From: an uncultured Mycoplasmataceae bacterium | GTDB taxonomy: Bacteria > Bacillota_I > Bacilli_A > Mycoplasmatales > Mycoplasmoidaceae | Direction of reading: 5' to 3' | DNA length: 7,622 bases | NCBI GenBank assembly: GCA_949290035.1 | Contig: CASEQO010000110.1 | Location: 1-7,622, forward strand | Shown here: in pieces, positions 1-7,553 of the stretch | How positions within the stretch are numbered: position 1 is the first letter of the stretch | Layout: every line of letters begins with the position of its first letter | Program-made: the position numbers and the translations under genes | Notes under the pieces: model-generated | Databases searched by the model: none | What the model was told of the DNA's origin: nothing | The model's input: only the letters and a program-made list of their open reading frames with translations

Positions 1-582
1 AATTTCTTTAATTGATGATTTAATGATTATACTAGATCACCATATAAAGATGTAAAAATAATAATGTTTATAGATAATCCATTACCTTCTGAAAAAGGTC
101 AAGATGCTAAATGATATGAAACTATTCAACAATGTGATCCATTCCAAACATGAGATCAAACAGCAATTATGCAAATGTATTATCATCAAATAGGTCAAGA
201 AATAGGAACTCTAGAATTTAGTGAACTACCTTATAACTGACAACTATTAGAAGGTCAATATATTAGAAATGACGAAACTGCAATTCAATATAGAGATTTA
301 ATAAGTTATATTCAAACTATAAGACCAGATATGCAAACTGCAGCAGGTAGTGGCGATTTACAAAATAGTGGTATGATTGCGTTTAATACAAAATCAAATA
401 AACCATTAAGTGTTTCACTAAATGATTTTAATGAACCTATAACTAATATCACTAGTATGGGTAAAGATACAGCATTTACTGAAAACCAAACTAATGCACC
501 AATAGCATGACAATCTATATATAATTTATACAATATTGATAATGAAGATGAGCCTAAATGAGATGAAATAGGTGTTTCATAA
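1..582 (+). CDS. C-terminal part of an unidentified protein, possibly exported (partial, 5' end outside window)
   Basis: The frame is open from base 1 to a TAA at 580-582 and gives 193 residues without an initiator, so the gene enters from the left. I do not recognise the family. The stretch begins with an aromatic patch (NFFNWWF), then a mixed hydrophilic region rich in Gln, Asn, Asp, Ile and Tyr, and ends acidic (DNEDEPKWDEIGVS). No transmembrane segment or known catalytic motif is visible in this part; a signal peptide or lipobox, if any, would lie upstream. All seven Trp codons are TGA and I see no TGG. Its base and residue composition differs from the - strand genes: fewer Lys and poly-A/T runs, and more Gly, Ala, Pro and Gln codons. 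The composition would fit the soluble outer part of a mollicute surface or lipoprotein, but that is only a guess. It converges on the trhP2 end and shares a terminator with it. The reading frame is certain; the function is not. Confidence 0.8.
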
Positions 583-609
583 AAAATAAATATTGCAATA
601 TAGAAAAAC

Positions 610-637
610 AAAACCAGATAAATTATTATCTGGTTTT
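610..637. terminator. Bidirectional intrinsic terminator between convergent genes
   Basis: A perfect 12-bp inverted repeat, AAAACCAGATAA (610-621) and TTATCTGGTTTT (626-637), closes a 4-nt ATTA loop. Read on the + strand it is followed by a T run ending at 638, about 27 nt after the stop of the left gene. Read on the - strand it is followed by TTTTGTTTTTCTA, a longer U-rich tract, and its first base is the last base of the trhP2 stop codon. The only G/C pairs are in the CCAG/CTGG core, as expected for terminators in a genome this AT-rich. Placement exactly between two converging 3' ends supports use from both sides. Confidence 0.85.
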
Positions 638-1815
638 TATATTCATCTAACTATATCTTTTTTTGATAATTCATTGTTATCTATTTTTATATAATATTTT
701 TTAGAAGGTTTATTAGCAACATCTAAATAATTACCTTCTTCATCTTTTATTTCTAATATTTTAAATTCAAATGGATCATGACTAAAACTAATGCATTCAA
801 AATTCATTTCCTTATTAAAATTATTTTTACATTCTATTATATAATAATCATTTATTTTTTCTAAAACTATAAAAGCAAAACATTGCTTTACTTCTTTATC
901 ATGATCATCATATAACATTTGCTCAAAATTAGAGTTATAAAAACAAGCTGTTGAAGTTTGCCTATTTTCAGCTTTTTTAACTTCTAATTTTGTCTTATCA
1001 CTAACTATTTTATCTAATTTATATTGATTTATTGCTTTTCTATATGCACTAACAATAGAAGCAATATAATAAATGGATTTCATTCTACCTTCTATTTTAA
1101 ATGAAGCTATATCTAAATCTAATAATTTTTCTATATCATAGATTAATGCCATATCTTTTGCAGACATAGTAAATTTATTTTTAATATCTTCATTTTCAAT
1201 ATTATAAAGTCATCTACATGAATGAGCACAACCACCAATATTAGCATCTCTAAATGAAAAATTATTAGACATAGTACATCTTCCTGAATACGATATACAA
1301 ACTGCACCGTGAATAAAAAATTCTATTTCAATAATATCTTTTAATTTATTAGATATCATTTTTAAATTTTCATAATTAACTTCTCTAGCTAACACAACTC
1401 TTGTAGCATTATTTCTTTTTCAAAATAGTGCAGATTTTGAATTGGTTATTGATTGCTGAGTAGATACATGTATTTCCATATTTTTATCTATTTCACTTAT
1501 TTGTGAAATAATAAATGAATCTGCACATATAATACCATCTACTTTGCAATCACTAATTTGTTTAAAGTAATTAGGAAAATTTTTTAAATGTACATTATGA
1601 CACAATATATTTAATACAACATATACTTTTTTGTTTTGAGAATGTGCATATTCAGTTATAGATTTAATTTCATCTATTTCAAAATTTGAAGCTCTAGCTC
1701 TTAATGAATATGCTTTAGGTCCTATATAAATAGCATCAGCTCCACAATCTAATGCATATAATGCTTTTTCATAATTTCCTGCTGGAGCTAATAATTCATG
1801 TAATTTATTGCTCAT
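637..1815 (-). CDS. trhP2: TrhP2 (YrrO-type) U32-family tRNA U34 hydroxylation protein
   Basis: 392 residues with TGA as Trp; the start is ATG at 1815 and the stop is TAA at 637-639. It opens with the U32 hallmark ELLAPAGNYEKALYALDCGADAIYIG. The PROSITE-type U32 signature EFFIHGAVCISYSGRCTMS spans residues 165-183, followed by RDANIGGCAHSCRW. Cys173, Cys180, Cys196 and Cys200 are the likely ligands of a [4Fe-4S] cluster as known in relatives (UbiU/UbiV, TrhP). The block ASFKIEGRMKS around residues 237-247 is also typical, and a smaller C-terminal domain follows. B. subtilis YrrO is about 420 residues, so this is a slightly trimmed version. Despite the 'peptidase U32' label, family members YegQ (E. 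coli) and YrrN/YrrO (B. subtilis) are needed to make 5-hydroxyuridine at tRNA position 34. The gene overlaps trhP1 by 11 nt and has a strong ribosome binding site inside it. The last codons are AGA TGA ATA TAA, so the UGA is translated as Trp391. Confidence 0.88.
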
Positions 1816-2728
1816 TATCAACTCCTTTTTCAATATGAGGCATTTCACTAATCTTTCCTAAAAAAGATTCAGATAATTTATATTCTTTTTCTAGATTAGA
1901 TAATCTTTTGTAACATTCATTTTCATCTATTCTGTTTTCTAATAAATCATAATATATATTTATTACATTAATAGCTCAATTTTCTGTTCTAAAAATAGGA
2001 TCTATTTTTAAGTAATCAATGTTTTCTAATTGTTTTATTTTCTTACAACCACATAAAACAAATCCTGAAAACATGTGAGTTCCAAAATGATCTTCATATA
2101 TTAAATTTTTTAATGTTCTCAAGTCTTCTCTAATTTCATAAAACTTAGAATTATCATCATATTCTTCATTTTTTGTATCTAAATATTTTTTAAAATTAGA
2201 AATAATTTTTCAATTAGAATGCATAAAAAATGTAAATCCATGTATTTGCATTTCTATTTCTAATGTTTTTTTATTATTAGCAATTTCTATAACTTCACTT
2301 ATTAATAACTCTCTAGCTAATGTAAAAGCACTAAAACCATTTTTTATAAAAAAATCTACTTGTCCATAATTTACATTTAATGTTTCTGGGTTATAATTTA
2401 ATCTAAAATCATAATTATTTTCATAAACTATTTGCGCTATAGCAAAATCATGAAATATTAACTCATCTATATTAATAGTTGAAAGTTCTTTTAATAATTT
2501 TTCTAGAGATTTAATTTCATTTTCATGGTATAGATTATTTAAACAAATAGATATTTTTTTATCATTTTTATTTTTTACAATATTTCTTAATTGATCTAAT
2601 GTAATATAATTATTAAATCTGCATGAAAAACCTTTTATTCCAAAAATTATTTTATCTACTTTTGTATTAAGTAATTTATAAAACAAATTTTCATTTCAAC
2701 AATTAACACTTAATTTTATTTTTTTCAT
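1805..2728 (-). CDS. trhP1: TrhP1 (YrrN-type) U32-family tRNA U34 hydroxylation protein
   Basis: 307 residues with TGA as Trp (YrrN of B. subtilis is about 309). It starts at ATG 2728 (MKKIKLSVNCWNENLFYKLL) and ends with TAA at 1805-1807. Recognisable U32 blocks are VDKIIFGIKGFSCRFN near the N-terminus, ISICLNNLYHENEI, the ELIFHDFAIAQIV and RLNYNPETLNV strands, then EMQIHGFTFFMHSNWKIISN. These are followed by YEDHFGTHMFSGFVLCG and ENIDYLKIDPIFRTENW, which match the YrrN pattern of 'YEDxxGTH' and 'DxLKIxxI'. At the position where TrhP2 carries C-x6-C this protein has Phe and Ser, so the cysteine cluster is not conserved and only CGC remains further down. It probably pairs with TrhP2 as a non-identical subunit, as YrrN/YrrO and UbiU/UbiV do; this is inference. 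It overlaps trmR by 13 nt and trhP2 by 11 nt. A GGAG sits 10 nt before the ATG. Confidence 0.85.
1822..1829 (-). promoter_or_regulatory. Ribosome binding site of trhP2
   Basis: AAAAGGAG lies 6 nt before the trhP2 ATG, inside the last codons of trhP1. It is the best Shine-Dalgarno match in the operon. It fixes the trhP2 start at 1815 rather than at the in-frame ATG 33 nt upstream (1848), which lies within trhP1. It also suggests that trhP2 is initiated efficiently in its own right despite the 11-nt overlap. Confidence 0.8.
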
Positions 2729-3267
2729 ATAATCGCTACTCCATCAGCTATATCAAGTATTTTTACATTATATTCGTTTGTAGTTTTTAAAAATGATACA
2801 AACTCATCATTTTTTTTAATTAAATTAATTCTACTATTTGTTTGTATCTTCTTTTTTATATCATTTAAGAAAATATTATCTATTATAATAAATCCATTTT
2901 CATTTAAATAATTTATGTATTTTTCTAATAATATTTTTTGATTTGATTTTGGTCCATCAATAAATATTAAATCATATTTATTACTTGTATTAAATTCAAA
3001 AGCATCAATGTTTAATAATTTAATATTTTTTGGTAAAAACGATTTTGCAATTTTATGTGAGTCAAGATTTTTTTCTATTGAAGTTATACTTAAATTATTA
3101 TTTATATTATAAAAACAACATGAACTATACCCATATGCTGTTCCAACTTCTAATATAGAACTAATATTATTAGATATAATAAATTCCTCAAAAAAAGGTA
3201 TCATATCATCTCTTATAATTGGTATATTATCTTTTATACATAATTTCTTTAATTCTAAAATAGACAT
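2716..3267 (-). CDS. trmR: TrmR (YrrM-type) SAM-dependent tRNA 5-hydroxyuridine methyltransferase
   Basis: 183 residues when the TGA at 2725-2727 is read as Trp; the true stop is TAA at 2716-2718. It is a class I, metal-dependent O-methyltransferase of the YrrM/catechol-OMT-like family. The SAM-binding motif I is ILEVGTAYGYSS (residues 38-49), and the acidic end of strand 2 is Glu65 in TSIEKN. The metal triad is Asp104 in LIFIDGPKSN and Asp130-Asn131 in FIIIDNI; the 26-residue spacing and the D/DN pattern are those of the family. The end, DGVAII, matches the usual C-terminal strand. In B. subtilis, YrrM (TrmR) methylates ho5U34 to 5-methoxyuridine, and here too it sits directly before yrrN and yrrO homologues, which strongly favours that role over small-molecule O-methylation. 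It starts 3 nt after the ruvX stop without a good Shine-Dalgarno, so it is probably translationally coupled. It is shorter than YrrM (about 217), mainly at the N-terminus. Confidence 0.87.
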
Positions 3268-3270
3268 ATA

Positions 3271-3675
3271 CTATTTATTACTTTCTAAAAAATCGTTTAA
3301 GATAACACAAGCAGCATTCATATCTTTTATAGTTTTTATTTTACTACTTTTATAATTATTATTTTTTAATGATTCTGTTGCCCTTTTTGTTGAATATCTT
3401 TCATCAATTAATATTATCTCTATATTAGTAGATTGTTTTAATTTATTAAAAAACTCTTTTACTATTTTAGTTCTATCGCTTTCAGTTCCAGAGGCATTTA
3501 AAGGTAGTCCTAAAACAATTAAATCAATATTCTCATCATTACAAATTTCACAAATCTTAGTAATAGAATTATTATCATTTGTTAAATTTTGATAAGGCAT
3601 TGATATACCTAATGCAGAAATTGCTAGACCTATAGTTTTAGTCCCGAAGTCTATACCTAATATTCTTTTATTCAT
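3271..3675 (-). CDS. ruvX: RuvX/YqgF-family nuclease (putative Holliday junction resolvase / 16S rRNA processing)
   Basis: 134 residues, the normal size for the family, from ATG 3675 to TAG at 3271-3273. The RNase H-like fold is marked by ILGIDFGTKTIGLAIS with Asp9 at the first catalytic position, LIVLGLPLNASGTES in the middle, LIDERYSTKRA with Asp91-Glu92-Arg93, and KDMNAACVILNDFL with Asp118 as the last acidic site. All family signature residues are present, so it should be active. YqgF in E. coli acts in maturation of the 16S rRNA 5' end, and relatives cleave branched DNA or RNA; which job dominates here cannot be read from sequence. Its position after alaS is a common Firmicutes arrangement (yrrK). 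The ATG uses the last base of the alaS stop codon (TAATG), so translation is likely coupled. Confidence 0.93.
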   Translation of the reverse strand: MNKRILGIDFGTKTIGLAISALGISMPYQNLTNDNNSITKICEICNDENIDLIVLGLPLNASGTESDRTKIVKEFFNKLKQSTNIEIILIDERYSTKRATESLKNNNYKSSKIKTIKDMNAACVILNDFLESNK

Positions 3676-6422
3676 TAATATTCCAAACTATTAATATAAT
3701 TTATCATTTGTTCTAAACTATCTTTATTAGAAGTTCCACCTTGAGCAAATTCTTTTTTTCCACCACCTTTACCATTAGAGATGGTATTAAATTCTTTAAT
3801 TATTAATGAAAAATCCAATTTATTAGTATTTTTATTTCAACCAGCATAATATTGTAATTTATCATCTATTTCATTAAATAAAAAAAATGGTCTATCTTGG
3901 TGTTCATTCATTAATTCTGTAATAGCTAATTGAATTGATTTTTGATTAAAATTATTAACTACTATATATTTATCATTTAAGTCAATAAATTTTTCTTTTA
4001 TTAAATTGATTTCATTTTCTTCATTATTTTTATTATATTCAACCATTATAGATTGATATAAATTATTAATAGATGACTTATAATCTATAATTTCTTTGAA
4101 GTTTTCATTAATATCATTAAATAAATTTAAAAAATTATTTTTCAATTCTTCTAGCTTAGAAATATCTAAATTTAAAGATTTTAAATTTTCTATTTTTTCA
4201 TCAATATCACTTAAATATTGAGATTTAATTTGCTCAATATATTTATTTATTTTATAAGATGTTGTTATTGCTTCAATTCTTCAAGAACCTGAACCTTTGC
4301 TCTCACATTTCAATATTTTAAATTGATCTATGTATTTTGTATTTGGTAGATGTGTTCCCCCACACAATTCTATTGAAGAGTCTCCAATTTTTACAACTCT
4401 TAAATCACCTTTTATTTTTTTATAAACATCTTCAAAATAACCTAATGCACCCATTTTCTTTGCATTTTCAAAATTAGTATAAATAATTTCAATATCAATT
4501 TCTTTCTTAATTAAACTATCAATATAGTTTTCTATTTCTCTAATTTGTTCATTTGTTAATTTTGTAGGATATTGAAAATCAAATGTTAATTTAGTATCAG
4601 ATTTAAAAGCACCTTCTTGCTTTATATTATTATCAATAATATTTTTTAACGCTGAATGTATTAAGTGCTCAGTTGTATGATTAATAGTACAATATTTTCT
4701 TCTATTTCATTTCAACTTACAAATAACATTTTCATTAATATTTAAAGTTGCATTTTTCACTTTGTGAATATGTTGCCCATTAGGTGCTTTAAATACATCT
4801 ATTACAAAATAATTATCTATTTTGCCAATATCATTTACTTGTCCACCACTTGTAGCATAAAAACATGTTTTATCTAAAAGAACATAACAATCATTATTGG
4901 TTATACTATCTATTTCATTAAAATCTAAATCAAACATCTTTAATATTTTTGATTTACATTTTCTTAATGAATAATCAAATTTAGATTGAATATCTAAGTT
5001 TAATAAAGTAGCATTTTGAACATCAAATGAATTTACATCATTTCTAGACTTAGATATTTCTTTATGTTCTTCAAATAATTTATTAAATTCATCAAAATCA
5101 ATTTTAATATTTGTTCTTAATATTTTTTTCTCTTCATCATTAAATGAATAAATATTTTCCAATTCAATAAAAGAATTATTTTCTTTTATTTCTTTAATTA
5201 ACTCAATTGGAAAACCATATGTATCAACTAAATGAAATAATGTTTCTCCAGTTATTTTTTTATCATTTATAGATTTTTTAAATAAATTTTCAACATTAGA
5301 TAATGTTTTTTCAAATATTTCAAATTCTTTTAAGATATTATTTATAATTTTATCTTTATTGTCAGATAAATATGGATAATAATCATTCATTTGTTTTATA
5401 ATTTCTTCTACTAAATTTGGAACCAAATCATTAGTTTTAATTTTTAGAAAAAATAATGATAATTTAGCTCTTCTTAATATTTTTCTAATTATATATCCTC
5501 TATCTTTATTTGAAGGGATAGCACCATCAGCAATAGCAAAACAAGATGCTTTAAAATGATCAACAATTATTCTAAAATTTTTATTAATTTTCTTTTGCTC
5601 CAAGTCATTTGAAAAATACGCATCAACATCATATTTATATTCACTATAATTTTCTATAACACTAATTAAAGGTTTAAAAATATCTATATCAAAATCAGTA
5701 GGAACATCTTGAAATATAGAAGCAAGTCTTTCTAACCCTGCACCTGTATCTATATTTTGTTTTTCTAATTTTGGATATTCACCGTTTATATTATTAAATT
5801 CACTAAAAACTATATTTCATATTTCAATATATCTATCATTTTCTATATCTTCAAAAAATAATTTTTCTCCAATATTATTTGGATCGTATTTAGTTCCACG
5901 ATCATAATAAATTTCAGTACATGGCCCACACGGTCCACTTCCTAAATCTCAAAAATTTCTATCCTTATCACATTTAATTATGTGATTTTCTAATATCCCT
6001 AATTCAATTCATTTATCATAAGTTATTTTGTCATCTTTATAAACAGTGATATATAGTTTATTAATATCAAATTCAAATTCTTTTGTAAGCAATTCAAAAG
6101 CAAATTCAATTGCTTCATTTTTAAAATAATCACCAATTGAAAAATTCCCTAACATTTCAAAAATAGTATGATGTCTTGCTGTTACACCAACGTTTTCAAT
6201 ATCATTAGTTCTAATACATCTCTGACTGTTAGTTATTCTATTTGAGCTTGGAATTTCTTTCCCAGAAAAATATTTTTTTAAAGTAGCTACTCCAGAATTT
6301 ATTCATAATAAACTATTATCATCTTTTGGAATTAGTGATTTTGATTCAAATTCTTCATGATTTTTACTTTTAAAAAAATCTAGTCATTTTCTTCTTATTT
6401 CATTTGTAGTTAAATATTTCAT
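3675..6422 (-). CDS. alaS: Alanyl-tRNA synthetase
   Basis: 915 residues with TGA as Trp, slightly longer than the roughly 880 usual in bacteria. It joins Ala to tRNA-Ala using ATP in the cytosol. The catalytic domain begins at [17 protein letters not shown] and contains [32 protein letters not shown] (Arg83, His84, His85), [21 protein letters not shown] and [22 protein letters not shown] opens the tRNA-recognition part. The editing domain keeps its metal ligands: HTTEH (His582, His586) and CGGTH (Cys687, His691), plus SKGSGSWRIEAIT. A C-terminal coiled region and the C-Ala domain with [15 protein letters not shown] close the protein. [12 protein letters not shown] is the short, Firmicutes-like form rather than the E. 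coli form. AAAGGA lies 9 nt before the ATG. Two editing-site neighbours are unusual: Glu585 in HTTEH where Thr is common, and Thr in FYATSGGQ where Glu is common. Confidence 0.97.
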
Positions 6423-6431
6423 AATTTAATA

Positions 6432-6437
6432 TCCTTT
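6432..6437 (-). promoter_or_regulatory. Ribosome binding site of alaS
   Basis: AAAGGA is located 9 nt upstream of the alaS ATG in the 21-nt gap after mnmA. It supports the ATG at 6422 as the start, which also gives the canonical AlaRS N-terminus. Confidence 0.7.
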
Positions 6438-6443
6438 TCAAAA

Positions 6444-7553
6444 TTAATTAGTATTATAGATTTCTCCACCACCACAACAAATATCATTGTTATATAAAAC
6501 TGCATATTGACCAATCGATACACTCTTTAGCTTATCAATTGATTTAATAATAACTTCATCATTTATTATTTCAAATTCTACTGGAAATAATTCTCCAGTG
6601 TGTCTATATCTTAAAAGACATTTATTATCACTTGGTATTTTATTTATTCAATTAAAGTTTTTAACAATTATTTTATTACAATAAAGGTCACTTTGATAAT
6701 CATTTATTACACTTACATAAATAATATTATTATCTATATCTTTTTTTATAACAAAATATTTTTCTTTCATTCCTGATAGACCAATACCTTTTCTTTGTCC
6801 AATAGTATATAGTCATGCTCCATTATGTTTTCCTATAACTTCATTAGTTTTTATATCTATTATATCTCCTTGCTTTGATTCTATATAATTAGATATAAAC
6901 TTTTTAAAATCTCTATTACCTATAAAACATATTCCTGTTGAATCTTTTTTATTTCAATTTGGTAGGTTTGCTTGTTTAGCTATTTTTCTAACTTCTTCTT
7001 TATTTAAATTAGATAAAGGAAATATAACTTTTTCTAATTGCTTTTGGTTTAATTCACATAAAAAATATGTTTGATCTTTATGATGGTCTTTTGGTATAAC
7101 TAAATCAATTGAGCTATCATCATTAATTACTTTTTTTGCATAATGTCCCATTGTAAATAAATCTGCATTTAATTCGTTAGTAATAAATTTTTCAAAATAA
7201 TTAAATTTAATATATTTATTGCATAAAACATCTGGATTTGGTGTGTATCCTTTTTTTATTTTATCTATAACTTTTTGGAATACCTCATCCCAATATTGTT
7301 TTACAAATTCTACTTTATGAAGTTTTACATTTAAGAAATCACAAACTTTTTTAGCATCTTCATAATCTGCATTAGATTCACATCCAACTTCATTGTTTTC
7401 TAATGAAAAATCACCATTTAAAAAAGAATCTCAATTTTTCATAAAAACAGCTTCTATACAAACATCTTGATCTTCTTTATATGCTTGTTTTAATAAATAT
7501 AAGCATACAGATGAATCTACTCCCCCAGATAATCCAATAACAATTTTTTTCAT
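6444..7553 (-). CDS. mnmA: tRNA-specific 2-thiouridylase MnmA (TrmU)
   Basis: 369 residues, matching the family (E. coli 368), from ATG 7553 to TAA at 6444-6446. It activates U34 of split-box tRNAs (Lys, Glu, Gln) with ATP and inserts sulfur supplied by a cysteine desulfurase. The ATP PP-loop is SGGVDSS at residues 9-15. Cys111 in [14 protein letters not shown] and Cys209 in [13 protein letters not shown] are the two catalytic cysteines. [20 protein letters not shown] and [17 protein letters not shown] are further family blocks, and the C-terminal beta domain ends with the expected Cys-Gly-Gly-Gly pattern ([11 protein letters not shown]). Trp is mostly TGA, but one TGG occurs (TAT TGG GAT, about 7346-7354). 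It is the first gene of the operon seen here and lacks a strong Shine-Dalgarno (only GAG 5 nt before the ATG). In B. subtilis trmU also lies upstream of alaS, next to the desulfurase gene yrvO; no desulfurase gene is inside this window. Confidence 0.96.

Noticed and set aside
312..611. 99-residue open frame on the - strand opposite the left gene
   Set aside because: It is antisense to a continuous code-4 coding frame, has no ribosome binding site, and its 5' part lies inside the gene while its end runs into the gap before the terminator. Its hydrophobic look is a by-product of the opposite strand.
637..2728. Two degraded, frameshifted U32 pseudogenes split into several pieces
   Set aside because: The breaks are all TGA codons in one frame. 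Read as Trp they give uninterrupted proteins of family-typical length with signature motifs intact.
637..2728. Annotation of the U32 pair as secreted collagenase-like peptidases
   Set aside because: There is no signal peptide, and the neighbours (trmR, alaS, mnmA) and the yrrN/yrrO order point to tRNA modification. The peptidase label for this family is historical.
3837..5603. Separate small genes within the 3675-6422 region
   Set aside because: They are segments of one alaS frame between in-frame TGA codons; the joined protein shows all AlaRS domains in order.
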